Part shown: one piece after another, positions 46,091 to 56,837 of the stretch
Numbering within the stretch: the first letter of the stretch is position 1
Layout: the number at the start of each line of letters is the position of its first letter
Assembly: GCA_903872075.1 (NCBI GenBank)
Contig: CAIQJF010000065.1
Location: 32,779 to 96,778, forward strand
Direction of reading: 5' to 3'
DNA: 64,000 nucleotides
Source: an uncultured Caulobacteraceae bacterium
Lineage (GTDB): Bacteria > Pseudomonadota > Alphaproteobacteria > Caulobacterales > Caulobacteraceae
Translations under genes and position numbers: made by a program
Notes under the pieces: model-generated
What the model saw: the letters and a program-made list of their open reading frames with translations, nothing else
Told to the model about the DNA's origin: nothing
The model's database searches: none

Positions 46091-47256
46091 CAGGCCTGAA
46101 GGCCACTGTCACTGTTCATCGCAGGATCGCCGAGATCGGCCGCGAGGCCTGGGACGCCTGCGCCGCCAACCCCGTTCACGGCGGTAACCCGTTCATCGCG
46201 TATGACTTCCTAAATGGACTGGAGGAGTCAGGCTGCGCGATCGAACGTACGGGATGGGGACCGCAGCACCTTTCCGTCACGGACGGAGATGGACGCGTCG
46301 CCGCCGTTATGCCGCTGTATCTGAAGTCCCATAGCCAGGGCGAATATATCTTCGATCACGCCTGGGCTGACGCCTATGAGCGGGCGGGGGGGCGTTACTA
46401 CCCCAAGCTCGTCGGCGCATCGCCGTTTTCTCCGGTCACCGGACCGCGCCTGATTGTGCGTCACGGCGTGGAGTCGTCCACCGCGATGGGGCTGTTGACA
46501 GACGCAGCCCTGACCGTCTGCGAGCGGTTCGGCGCCTCAACGCTTGGGATCAACTTCCCAACCGAGGATGAGTGGCGGTTCCTGGGTGGACGCGGACTGC
46601 TGCTGCGTCAGAACCAGCAATACCACTGGCTGAACGCCGGCTACGATGGATTCGACGCCTTTCTGGGCGCGCTGTCCTCTGGGCGGCGAAAGACGATACG
46701 CCGGGAGCGACGCGACGCGGCCGCTGGACTCGAGATCGTCCGGCTCACCGGCGCCGATCTCACCGAGGAGCACTGGGACGCGTTCTTCGCGTTCTACATG
46801 GACACCGGCTCGCGGAAGTGGGGGCAACCCTATCTCAATCGCCAATTCTTCTCACTGCTTGGCGCACGGATGGCCGATCGGGTGCTGCTTGTCATGGCGC
46901 GGCGCGGCGGGCGCTGGATCGCCGGCGCTTTGAATCTGATCGGCGACGATTGTCTCTATGGTCGTAACTGGGGCTGCCTCGAAGACGTGCCGTTTCTGCA
47001 CTTCGAGCTGTGCTACTATCAAGCCATTGATTTCGCGATCGAGCGTCAATTGGCTCGCGTCGAGGCGGGTGCGCAGGGGCAACACAAGATCGCCCGCGGC
47101 TACCTGCCCACCGCAGTCTATTCCGCGCATCACATCGCCGATCCCGCCCTTCGCGGGCCGGTGGCCCGTTTCCTTGAGCAGGAACGCGCGGCCGTGCAGG
47201 GCGAGATGGACTGGCTGGCCGAGGAGTATTCGCCGTTCCGCCAGTCCGTCGGCTGA
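46087..47256 (+). CDS. GNAT-fold N-acyltransferase, COG3146 (DUF482) family
   Basis: 389-residue protein with a FemAB/GNAT-like fold, annotated generally as peptidoglycan-related but biochemically undefined. The start is GTG 46087, overlapping the preceding stop (GTGA). Family landmarks: NPFIAYDFLNGLEESGC near residue 35, YIFDHAWADAYERAGGRYYPKL, SSLGINF-like GASTLGINFPTEDE, the GRRKTIRRER basic helix and RGYLPTAVYSAHHIADP near the C-terminus. No signal or membrane segments. Third gene of the ridA-GDPD-GNAT unit. Confidence 0.9.
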   Translation: MTGLKATVTVHRRIAEIGREAWDACAANPVHGGNPFIAYDFLNGLEESGCAIERTGWGPQHLSVTDGDGRVAAVMPLYLKSHSQGEYIFDHAWADAYERAGGRYYPKLVGASPFSPVTGPRLIVRHGVESSTAMGLLTDAALTVCERFGASTLGINFPTEDEWRFLGGRGLLLRQNQQYHWLNAGYDGFDAFLGALSSGRRKTIRRERRDAAAGLEIVRLTGADLTEEHWDAFFAFYMDTGSRKWGQPYLNRQFFSLLGARMADRVLLVMARRGGRWIAGALNLIGDDCLYGRNWGCLEDVPFLHFELCYYQAIDFAIERQLARVEAGAQGQHKIARGYLPTAVYSAHHIADPALRGPVARFLEQERAAVQGEMDWLAEEYSPFRQSVG

Positions 47257-47266
47257 CGACGCCGCC

Positions 47267-47839
47267 TCAGGCGCCTTCCCAGGCGGCCCGCAGAACGGCT
47301 TTCAACTCATCATCAATATCGCCCGCCGACTGCAGTGTCGTGCGACTGCCCAGTCGCTCGGACCAGGATTCCGAGCCGCGGGGAGCCAGGCGGGGGAGGG
47401 CGTCTGGCAGGGCCGCTACGCCGAGCATGGCCTTCCCGTCTTTCAGGGGACGAAGCGCCGCGAACTGGACCCGTTTCGACCAGGCGGCAAAACCTCGCCG
47501 CGTGGTCTGAATGACTCCCTCGTAAGTCCTCAATTCCGCATCAACCGCCTCCAGGATTGCGCCTGCGGCGGGGTCCACCCAGAGTGCGGCCTTCAGATCG
47601 TCGGGCTTGCTCCAGCCCATGCTGGAGGGGAATGCGGCGTCGAGCACCTGTGAGGCGCGGTTCTGCAGGAGGCCGTGGTGTTCCTTGAACCACGCCAGAC
47701 GTTTGCGGTGGGCGGTTTCCGGGCACGTGTGGGCGATGGCGACCCACTCGGCTATCGTGCGGCCGGTGTCGCGCTCAAGGCCCTCGCGCACCGAGGCGAA
47801 CCACTTGCGCTGGCGCTCGGTCATGTCTGCGTCGATCAT
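47267..47839 (-). CDS. DUF4287 / DUF5655 domain protein
   Basis: 190-residue protein of unknown function. The N-terminal 70 residues match the DUF4287 pattern (GRTIAEWVAIAH, then AWFKEHHGLLQNRASQVL), and the rest resembles DUF5655, a domain with weak similarity to DNA-interaction modules. ATG 47839 may be replaced by ATG 47824 (MTERQRKW). It is convergent with the GNAT gene and divergent from the HIT gene. No motif points to a specific reaction. Confidence 0.82.
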   Translation of the reverse strand: MIDADMTERQRKWFASVREGLERDTGRTIAEWVAIAHTCPETAHRKRLAWFKEHHGLLQNRASQVLDAAFPSSMGWSKPDDLKAALWVDPAAGAILEAVDAELRTYEGVIQTTRRGFAAWSKRVQFAALRPLKDGKAMLGVAALPDALPRLAPRGSESWSERLGSRTTLQSAGDIDDELKAVLRAAWEGA

Positions 47840-47895
47840 GGCGCCCCCGCGCGGCGTTTGTTAGGACGACACCCTACCATGAAAGGGTCCCTCGC

Positions 47896-48333
47896 ATGAG
47901 CCTCGACGGCGTCTACGATTCCCAGAATATCTTTGCCAAGATCGTCCGTGGGGAGGCGCCGGCGGTGCGCCTCTGCGAGGATGCCGATACCTTGGCCTTC
48001 ATGGACGTGTTTCCGCAGTCACGCGGCCATGCCCTGGTGATCCATCGCCGTTCAACCGCGCGCAATCTTCTGGAAGCCGAACCGGAGACCCTCACCAGCG
48101 TCATGTCCATGACCCAGCGCGTGGCGCGGGCGGTGCGCCTGGCGCTCAACCCGGACGGGATCATGATCAGCCAGTTCAATGGCGCGCCGGCTGGCCAGAC
48201 CGTCTTCCATCTTCACGTCCACATCATTCCGCGGTGGGCGGATCAGCCGCTCGGCCGTCACGGCGCGGGCATGGCCGATATTGAGGATCTGAAAGCGCTC
48301 GCGGCGCAAATATCGGCGCGTCTGCCGGCCTGA
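47896..48333 (+). CDS. HIT-family nucleotide hydrolase
   Basis: 145-residue histidine-triad protein of the Hint/HinT class, which hydrolyses adenosine 5'-phosphoramidates and related nucleotide conjugates. The start is QNIFAKIVRGEAPA after a short N-terminal tail, and the triad is VFHLHVHIIP near residue 98. No signal peptide. It is divergent from the DUF4287 gene and followed by a hairpin separating it from clpA. Confidence 0.94.
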   Translation: MSLDGVYDSQNIFAKIVRGEAPAVRLCEDADTLAFMDVFPQSRGHALVIHRRSTARNLLEAEPETLTSVMSMTQRVARAVRLALNPDGIMISQFNGAPAGQTVFHLHVHIIPRWADQPLGRHGAGMADIEDLKALAAQISARLPA

Positions 48334-48344
48334 TCGGGGCGACA

Positions 48345-48368
48345 CCCTCCCGACTTTCGCCGGGAGGG
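48345..48368. terminator. Bidirectional hairpin between HIT gene and clpA
   Basis: CCCTCCCG (48345-48352) and CGGGAGGG (48361-48368) form an 8-base stem with an 8-base loop between convergent stops. No T-run follows on either strand. The stem is identical in core to the one at 25280-25302. Confidence 0.45.
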
Positions 48369-48375
48369 AGCGCGG

Positions 48376-50700
<2,325 letters not shown>

Positions 50701-50710
50701 TGAGGGCCTC

Positions 50711-51040
50711 TCAATCCTTTTCCATGGTACACTGCAGCGGGTGCTGATGACGTCTGGCCGTCTCGATAACTTGAGCGACCTTGGTCTCCGCCACTTCGTA
50801 GGTGAACACACCACACACACCGACACCGTTCTGGTGTACATGCAGCATAATTCTCAGCGCCGATTCACGTGATTTGTTGAAAAAACGTTCAAGGACGTAT
50901 GTGACAAACTCCATTGGCGTGTAGTCATCATTCAGAATCAACACGCGATACATCGACGGCTTCTGGGTTTTCGTTTTCGGCTGGGTGACGACGGCCGTCC
51001 CCACGCCGATGGTCGAATTACCCTGTTGTTTGTCCGCCAC
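50711..51040 (-). CDS. clpS: ClpS, N-degron adaptor of ClpAP
   Basis: 109-residue adaptor presenting proteins with N-terminal Leu, Phe, Tyr or Trp to ClpAP. It begins at GTG 51040. The core [24 protein letters not shown] contains the Asn-Asp and Met that line the N-degron pocket; [22 protein letters not shown] and the C-terminal LQCTMEKD complete the fold. The 30-residue N-terminal tail that regulates ClpA is present. clpS-clpA order is standard; it lies 168 bases downstream of dinB. Confidence 0.96.
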   Translation of the reverse strand: MADKQQGNSTIGVGTAVVTQPKTKTQKPSMYRVLILNDDYTPMEFVTYVLERFFNKSRESALRIMLHVHQNGVGVCGVFTYEVAETKVAQVIETARRHQHPLQCTMEKD

Positions 51041-51208
51041 GACAGCTTCTCCAATGCGGGGGCGAGCGCCCGCGATCCGATTAGATATGGAAACTTACGC
51101 CCAAGGGAAGGCCCCTTTCGTGGCGCCGGAGCGCTAAGGCGTGAAAGTTCGCATTTCGGGCGGCTCTTTCGGTCCTTTCGGAACGGAATCCGGACTGCAT
51201 GGGCGAGA

Positions 51209-52471
51209 TCATGTCTTCAAGCTCCGGGCTCTGACCACCGCGCCGGTCCCAAAGCGGTCTCGAAGGTGGTCGACAGCGGTCTCCTCAGCCAGGGCGCGGG
51301 TTTCATCGGCCTCGAACAGTTCGCTCGCCGCCGTTTCGCTTGTCAGGTCAGCCAGACCGATACCGATCAGTCGATAGGCGGATCCGTGAATCTCGCGCTG
51401 CAGCAGGTCGCGTCCGATGGCGAACAGCGTGCGGGCGGTCTGCGTCGGCGCCTGGGCGGCGCGCCGGCGGGTGATGATCCTAAAATCCGCAGTTCGGAGC
51501 TTCAGCGTGACGGTGCGTCCCGAAATGCCCTCCCGGCGGGCTTGACGGGCCACGCGCTCGCACAAGGGCAGCAGGCGGGTTTCGAGGGGCTCAAGGTCCT
51601 TGAGGTCATCCTCGAACGTGGTCTCGGCGCTGATCGATTTGCGGGCCTGACTCGGATCCACGGCACGCTCGTCGCGCCCACGGGCAAGTTGCGCCAGGCG
51701 AAGGCCCGCGCCTCCATGGGACCGAGCCAGTTCCTTAGGGTCGGCCCGCGCGAGATCTCCGATGGTCGTGAGCCCGCGCTTCCGCAGGGTTTCCGCCATG
51801 ACCGGTCCGACGCCGGGCAGAATCGATACGGGCCGGGGCGCCAGAAAGGCTTCGGCCTCCGCCGCGCCGATCACGCCGAATCCGCGAGGCTTGTCCAGTT
51901 CGGAGGCAATTTTGGCTAGGAATTTGTTGGGCGCGAGGCCCACCGAGACCGTGATGCCGACATCGCCTTCGATGTCCGACTGCAGCCGCGCCAGGGTCAC
52001 CGCCGGCGGAGCGCCATGCAGCCGTTCCGTGCCGGTGAGATCCAGCCAGGCCTCGTCCAGCGACAGGGGCTGAACCAGGGGGGTCAGAGCGCGAACATGG
52101 TCCAGGACGCGGCGACTCTCGACGCGGTATTTCGCGAAGTCCGGCTTGATCACCACGGCGTCCGGACAAAGCTTGAGGGCTTTGAACATCGGCATGGCGG
52201 AGCGCGCGCCGGACAGCCGGGCGATGTAGCAGGCGGTCGTCACGACGCCGCGTTTGCCGCCGCCGACGATCACGGGCTTGTCGCGGAGCTCGGGGCGGTC
52301 GCGTTTCTCGACAGAGGCATAGAAGGCGTCGCAGTCGAGATGGGCGATCGTCAAAGTCCACAGCTCGGGGTGCCGGATCAGTCGTGGCGAACCACATGAT
52401 GTGCAGCGTCCGCGTGCGTCCTGCCCTCGCCAGAAGCAGTCGCGGCAGAGGCTGGACAGGCCGGCGCCCAT
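51209..52471 (-). CDS. dinB: DNA polymerase IV with N-terminal Cys4 motif
   Basis: 420-residue Y-family translesion polymerase. ATG 52471 is chosen because it begins 8 bases after the upstream stop; earlier in-frame codons overlap that gene. Residues 9-26 hold LCRDCFWRGQDARGRCTSCG (Cys9, Cys12, Cys23, Cys26), a zinc-ribbon-like knuckle absent from E. coli DinB. The catalytic core follows: IAHLDCDAFYASVEKRD (metal Asp) and SLDEAWLDLTG (Asp-Glu). The thumb segment with LPGVG and the little-finger domain end the protein. No clear C-terminal clamp motif was identified. Confidence 0.93.
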   Translation of the reverse strand: MGAGLSSLCRDCFWRGQDARGRCTSCGSPRLIRHPELWTLTIAHLDCDAFYASVEKRDRPELRDKPVIVGGGKRGVVTTACYIARLSGARSAMPMFKALKLCPDAVVIKPDFAKYRVESRRVLDHVRALTPLVQPLSLDEAWLDLTGTERLHGAPPAVTLARLQSDIEGDVGITVSVGLAPNKFLAKIASELDKPRGFGVIGAAEAEAFLAPRPVSILPGVGPVMAETLRKRGLTTIGDLARADPKELARSHGGAGLRLAQLARGRDERAVDPSQARKSISAETTFEDDLKDLEPLETRLLPLCERVARQARREGISGRTVTLKLRTADFRIITRRRAAQAPTQTARTLFAIGRDLLQREIHGSAYRLIGIGLADLTSETAASELFEADETRALAEETAVDHLRDRFGTGAVVRARSLKT

Positions 52472-52478
52472 GGCGGGC

Positions 52479-53141
52479 TCAAGACAACCGCAGATCGAGC
52501 GCCAGGGCGATTGCGCCGGCCAGGTCCGGCCAGGAGTCGAACCTGGCGTGACGATCCGGGGCCGAGGGGGCGAACGGCCGTAAGCGCTCATCCGCTACGG
52601 ACTGGAACCGATGCACGTCGGGCGCTTCTGTCTGCACCGAATCCAGATTGTGCAGCAGATCATCAACGAAGGCGGTTGGATGCGGCGTGCGGCTGGCCAG
52701 GGCGGCGACGGGCTTCCCCTTCGGCCCGGCGCCGATCACCAGCGGGTAGGGCAGGTCGTTTTCGATGAGCCATCTGGCCCGGGCCGGCCGGGCGACGGCC
52801 GGCGCATTGGTGAGGATGACGACTGTCGCTCGCTCGGCGAGACCGGCTAAGGCGTCAGCCGCCCCCGGCACGACCTGCATGCGTTGCGGGTTGCATTCGA
52901 AGAAGGCGTCGAACAGCTTCTTGCCGGTGCTCATGTCCACGTGCGTGGCCTCGCCGGGGCGATAGATATTCTGGAACAACGCGAACCGGTCGATGCGCAT
53001 CTCCAGGCCGTGATCGCCCACGAAATCCTCAAAGCCCGCCATGAACAGGCCAAGCACCTCATCCACGTCCACCACCACCAGAGGGCGGTCGGCCGGAATG
53101 GTCAGAGCGAAAAGTTCTGGCGGGAGTGGAGTGTCGGTCAA
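52479..53141 (-). CDS. HAD-superfamily hydrolase
   Basis: 220-residue haloacid dehalogenase-like protein, probably a small-molecule phosphatase. It starts at TTG 53141 with GGGAGG upstream. Motif I is VVVDVDEVLG (Asp-x-Asp), motif II is VILTNAP, and motif IV is in PTAFVDDLLHN (Asp-Asp), with the motif III Lys in GPKGKPV. A cap of about 60 residues lies between motifs I and II. It sits 8 bases upstream of dinB, hence a likely bicistron, and is divergent from divK. The substrate is unknown. Confidence 0.88.
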   Translation of the reverse strand: MTDTPLPPELFALTIPADRPLVVVDVDEVLGLFMAGFEDFVGDHGLEMRIDRFALFQNIYRPGEATHVDMSTGKKLFDAFFECNPQRMQVVPGAADALAGLAERATVVILTNAPAVARPARARWLIENDLPYPLVIGAGPKGKPVAALASRTPHPTAFVDDLLHNLDSVQTEAPDVHRFQSVADERLRPFAPSAPDRHARFDSWPDLAGAIALALDLRLS

Positions 53142-53157
53142 GAACGCCTCCCTGAGG

Positions 53158-53172
53158 CTAACGCGGACTTAA
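53158..53172 (+). promoter_or_regulatory. CtrA-like box upstream of divK
   Basis: CTAA-CGCGGAC-TTAA matches the CtrA consensus TTAA-N7-TTAA with one mismatch, and lies 85 bases before the divK start in the divergent HAD-divK gap. In Caulobacter divK is activated by CtrA, so the placement agrees with known regulation. Confidence 0.5.
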
Positions 53173-53256
53173 GGATATTGCGGTCTCTGGACGTCTGGAA
53201 GTCGGAAAGGGCGAATCGCAGGTGCGGTCGGCCAAGCCGGCGATCATGGGACCCGC

Positions 53257-53622
53257 ATGGCCAAGACCGTCCTCATTGTCGAGGATAACGAGCTCAACAT
53301 GAAGCTCTTTCGCGACCTGATCGAATCCCTTGGGCACGCCACGTTGCGCACGGGTGAAGGCCTCGCTGCGTTCAACATGGCGCGAGAACGTCGTCCTGAC
53401 CTGATCCTCATGGATATACAGCTCCCAGCCATTTCGGGCCTGGAGGTCACGCGGTGGCTGAAGGAGGATGAAGACGTGGCTCACATCCCCGTGATCGCCG
53501 TGACGGCCTTTGCTATGCGAGGGGATGAAGAGCGGATTCGCGACGGCGGCTGCGCGGCCTATATCGCCAAGCCGATTTCCGTGTCGCGCTTCCTGGAAAC
53601 GATGCGGCGCTTCCTGGGCTGA
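53257..53622 (+). CDS. divK: DivK, single-domain cell-cycle response regulator
   Basis: 121-residue receiver that in Caulobacter, when phosphorylated by DivJ, inhibits the CckA phosphorelay and so lowers active CtrA. The sequence [22 protein letters not shown], acceptor Asp53 in [17 protein letters not shown], and [24 protein letters not shown] match DivK through most of the length. It has a CtrA-like box upstream. Unlike Caulobacter, where pleD follows divK, here the convergent rpmG gene lies 25 bases downstream. Confidence 0.94.
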   Translation: MAKTVLIVEDNELNMKLFRDLIESLGHATLRTGEGLAAFNMARERRPDLILMDIQLPAISGLEVTRWLKEDEDVAHIPVIAVTAFAMRGDEERIRDGGCAAYIAKPISVSRFLETMRRFLG

Positions 53623-53647
53623 TGGTCCCGCGCCGCGCGTCGGCAGC

Positions 53648-53815
53648 CTATTTGATTTTGCCTTCGCGGAATTCCACGTGCTTGCGCGCGACGGGATCGT
53701 ATTTCTTCACGACCATCTTCTCGGTCATGGTGCGGGCGTTCTTCTTGGTGACGTAGAAGAAGCCGGTGTCCGCCGTCGAATTCAGGCGAATCTTAATGGA
53801 AGCCGGTTTGGCCAT
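53648..53815 (-). CDS. rpmG: 50S ribosomal protein L33
   Basis: 55-residue L33, too short for many ORF filters but unmistakable: [32 protein letters not shown], and [19 protein letters not shown]. It has no zinc-binding cysteines, so it is the C-minus (zinc-independent) type. ATG 53815 has GAGG-like sequence upstream and is about 50 bases downstream of a strong promoter at 53873-53900. It converges on divK. Confidence 0.97.
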   Translation of the reverse strand: MAKPASIKIRLNSTADTGFFYVTKKNARTMTEKMVVKKYDPVARKHVEFREGKIK

Positions 53816-53872
53816 GACAACAAAGAACCTCGGATGCGCGCCGTGGGGCGGGCGGAAATTGGAGAGCGGCGG

Positions 53873-53900
53873 AACATACGGATCGCGGGTCGGATGTCAA
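53873..53900 (-). promoter_or_regulatory. Promoter of rpmG
   Basis: On the minus strand TTGACA (53900-53895), a 16-base spacer and TATGTT (53878-53873) form the best sigma-70-type promoter read in this window. Transcription would start near 53865, giving a 50-base leader to rpmG. Confidence 0.7.
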
Positions 53901-53932
53901 TGTCGGCCACGAAAGCGCACGGCGCGACAGGC

Positions 53933-54646
53933 CTAGAGATGAACCAGCTGTTGACGGCCACGAACAAACCGCAGCGACGGCGCCGGGCGGGTCGGGTCGG
54001 CCAGTCGCAGCGGGATCTCCTTGAGGACGAAGCGCGTCACGCTCGGCAGGTCGAGACCGAGCGCTTCCTCGAGCTCGAACCAAGCGATCTCGTCCAGTTC
54101 GCCGCAGTCCGGCTGACGCTCAAGGCTGATCAGATGCTCGGCCTCCGCCATAAAGAAGCGCGCGTCAAAACGCTTGGGAGACACAGCCGGCGTGACGGCG
54201 CGGGCCACGAAGTCGAGGGCTGCGAGATCGGGCAGGGCGCCCTGGGCCAGGAACTCTCGCCACGGTCCGTTTCCCGGTCGGGGCGGCGCGGGTTTCGCCA
54301 TGAGAAGGCCCACCTCCTCGAACGTTTCTCTCACGGCTGCGAGCGCAAGCGCGCGCGAGCGCCCCGGAGAGGCTGTCTTGCCGAGTCGCGCAAGCACGTC
54401 AGGCCGAAGGTCCGTCGCGTAGGGCGCATGAAAATCGGCTCGGTCGATTCGCCCGCCGGGGAAGACCCACTTGCCCGGCATGAAGTTATGGCCGCCATGG
54501 CGACGGCCCATCAGGACGCTCGGCTTGGCCTCAGTGCGGTTGATAATGATGAGGGTGGCCGCATCGCGCGGGCGGACAGGCCGTCCCGAGGCGGTGGGGA
54601 CCGGGGTCGGCGTTTCCATGTCGTCGAAGGCGTTATTCTTGGTCAT
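53933..54646 (-). CDS. Nudix hydrolase
   Basis: 237-residue Nudix-family pyrophosphohydrolase. The Nudix box is recognisable though its first half diverges: the core AAVRETFEEVGL follows LALAA, and FPGGRIDRAD precedes it, with PGKWVFPGG the typical leading beta strand. The layout, with a long insert before REtxEEvG, resembles NUDT19-like (RP2-type) CoA diphosphatase relatives. ATG 54619 is an alternative start that trims nine residues. It stands between rnr and rpmG. The substrate is not determinable. Confidence 0.85.
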   Translation of the reverse strand: MTKNNAFDDMETPTPVPTASGRPVRPRDAATLIIINRTEAKPSVLMGRRHGGHNFMPGKWVFPGGRIDRADFHAPYATDLRPDVLARLGKTASPGRSRALALAAVRETFEEVGLLMAKPAPPRPGNGPWREFLAQGALPDLAALDFVARAVTPAVSPKRFDARFFMAEAEHLISLERQPDCGELDEIAWFELEEALGLDLPSVTRFVLKEIPLRLADPTRPAPSLRFVRGRQQLVHL

Positions 54647-54728
54647 GGCCGCACCCTAGTCCGCCTGATCGGCCCGATGAAAGTCTGCCGTAGGGTAATC
54701 TGCGCGCCGGACTGCGGCGCCGGACGTA

Positions 54729-56837
54729 TCAGCGACGTCGTGCGGGCTTACCGGGACGCTTGGATGGCCGGCCCTTGGTCCGGAGGCCGAGTCTTGGACG
54801 CGCCTCGCCCTTTTCAGGGGCGTCGGGCTCGCTGAGCATTTCCAGAAGCAGGCCGCCGGTGATCGGCGTGGCCTCCGTCAGCTTCACCGACACCATCCGG
54901 CCCAGGCGCCAGCGCATGCCGGTTCGCTCGCCCACCAGGGCGTGGCGCTGGTCGTCGTGGATGAAATACTCGTCTCCGAGGGTCGAGACCGGAATGAGAC
55001 CGTCGGCGCCGGTGTCGGTGAGGCGAACGAAGAGGCCAAAGCGTGTGACGCCGGTAATGCGCCCCTCGAAGGTCGCGCCGACCTTGTCCTGCAGGAAGGA
55101 CGCGACATAGCGATCGATGGCGTCGCGTTCGGCCGCCATGGCGCGCCGTTCAGCCTGGGTGATGTGCTCGGCCGTCTCTTTCAATCGGGAGATATCCAGG
55201 TCCGTGAGTCCATCGTCACCGAGCCCAAGGGCGCGAATAAGCGCGCGATGAACGATCAGGTCGGCGTAGCGCCGGATGGGCGACGTGAAGTGGGCGTAGC
55301 GGTCGAGGTTCAGGCCGAAGTGCCCGATATTCTCGGATGAATAGATCGCCTGCATCTGGGTTCGTAGGACGACTTCATTGACGATCTCTCCGTGCGCACC
55401 GCCCCGCGTCTGTTCAAGCAGACGGTTAAAGCGTTCGGTGCGCGGCGCCTCCCCCTTGTTCCAGGGCATGGCGATCGTGGCCAGGAAGTCGGCCAGGGCC
55501 TGGACCTTTTCCGCGCTCGGGGTGTCGTGAACCCGGTAGATCAGGGGTGTTCGGCGTTGTTCCAGAGTCTCGGCGGCGCTGACGTTGGCCTGAATCATGA
55601 ATTCTTCAATGAGCTTGTGCGCGGCGAGCGACTGGCGCGGCGTAATCGCGGCCACAGCACCCTCGGGGCTCATCTGAATCCGGCGCTCCACCGATTCGAT
55701 GTCCAGCGGCGATCGGCGGTCTCGCCCGAGTTTCAGAACGCCGTAGGCGGCCCACAGCGGCTTCAGGACGCTTTCGAGAAGCGGTCCGGTCTGATCATCG
55801 GCTTCGCCGTCGATCGCCGCCTGGGCCTGTTCGTAGGAGAGCTTCGCCGCGGACCGCATCAGGCCGCGCACGAACTTGTGGCTCCGCTTGCGGCCGGAAG
55901 CGTCGAACACCATCCGCACGGCCATACAGGCCCGCGCCTCGCCTTGGCGAAGGGAGCAGAGGCCCCCCGACAAGCGTTCGGGGAGCATGGGCTCCACACG
56001 ATCCGGGAAATAGACGCTGTTGCCCTTCTCCCAGGCCTCGCGGTCAAGCGCGGTGCCGGCCCGGACGTAGGCGGCGACATCCGCGATCGCCACCCAGGCG
56101 ATCCAGCCCCCGGGGTTGGCCGGATCGGTGTCGGGTTCGGCGAAGACCGCGTCATCGTGGTCTCGGGCGTCCTGGGGGTCGATGGTGATCAGAGGCAAAT
56201 CGCGAAGATCGGTTCGGGCCTTGAGCACCGGCGCCTCGGCGCCCAGAGATTCGGCCTCCGCGGCGTCGGAAAAACCCGTGGGCAGACCGTGGGTATGGAT
56301 GGCCACCAGCGAGGCGGCGCGCGGATCGTCCTCGCGGCCCACAACTTCAAGAACCTTGCCGCGCCGGGGGCCGTGCGGTCGGTCGGCGAACCCGCCGACT
56401 TGCGCCAGAACGAGGTCGCCATCGCGCAGGTCGGCGCTTTCGGCCGGGTTCAGCAGCAGGCTCTCGCGGGATTTGCGGTCGACAGGTTCGACCCGAACCT
56501 CCCGGCGGGCCTTGCGGACAACCCCGAGAATGCGATGAGCGCTCTGGCCCAGGCGCTTGATCAGGCGCGCTTCGCGTTCTCCGGTCTCAAGAATCTCGAA
56601 CCGCACCAAAACGCGATCGCCTAACCCGGGTGCGCCGGCGGTGCTTTCGCCTGAGCCCGGAGCCAGCCTGATCGCCGGGGCGGCAGCGGACGCTTTGACC
56701 AGACGCACGAACAGGTCGCCGTCCGAGTCGCGCTCCACGACATCCGCGACGGCCACTGGCGGCAGGGCGTCGGACGAGAATCGGCTCTTGCGGGCCGGGG
56801 GCGCTCGACGATGACCACCGCCGCGGGGTCGGGTCAC
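54729..56837 (-). CDS. rnr: Ribonuclease R, lacking the N-terminal winged helix
   Basis: 702-residue RNB-family 3'-5' exoribonuclease for structured RNA. It starts at GTG 56837, overlapping the topA stop (GTGA). After a 25-residue Arg-rich tail, cold-shock-like OB folds lead into the catalytic RNB domain with the Asp cluster ITIDPQDARDHDDAVFAE near 215, and an S1 domain near 600 (FEGRITGVTRFGLFVRLTD). A Lys/Arg-rich tail closes the protein. The winged-helix domain that normally occupies the first 70-80 residues is missing, and no such sequence is encoded just upstream in frame. Confidence 0.92.
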   Translation of the reverse strand: MTRPRGGGHRRAPPARKSRFSSDALPPVAVADVVERDSDGDLFVRLVKASAAAPAIRLAPGSGESTAGAPGLGDRVLVRFEILETGEREARLIKRLGQSAHRILGVVRKARREVRVEPVDRKSRESLLLNPAESADLRDGDLVLAQVGGFADRPHGPRRGKVLEVVGREDDPRAASLVAIHTHGLPTGFSDAAEAESLGAEAPVLKARTDLRDLPLITIDPQDARDHDDAVFAEPDTDPANPGGWIAWVAIADVAAYVRAGTALDREAWEKGNSVYFPDRVEPMLPERLSGGLCSLRQGEARACMAVRMVFDASGRKRSHKFVRGLMRSAAKLSYEQAQAAIDGEADDQTGPLLESVLKPLWAAYGVLKLGRDRRSPLDIESVERRIQMSPEGAVAAITPRQSLAAHKLIEEFMIQANVSAAETLEQRRTPLIYRVHDTPSAEKVQALADFLATIAMPWNKGEAPRTERFNRLLEQTRGGAHGEIVNEVVLRTQMQAIYSSENIGHFGLNLDRYAHFTSPIRRYADLIVHRALIRALGLGDDGLTDLDISRLKETAEHITQAERRAMAAERDAIDRYVASFLQDKVGATFEGRITGVTRFGLFVRLTDTGADGLIPVSTLGDEYFIHDDQRHALVGERTGMRWRLGRMVSVKLTEATPITGGLLLEMLSEPDAPEKGEARPRLGLRTKGRPSKRPGKPARRR

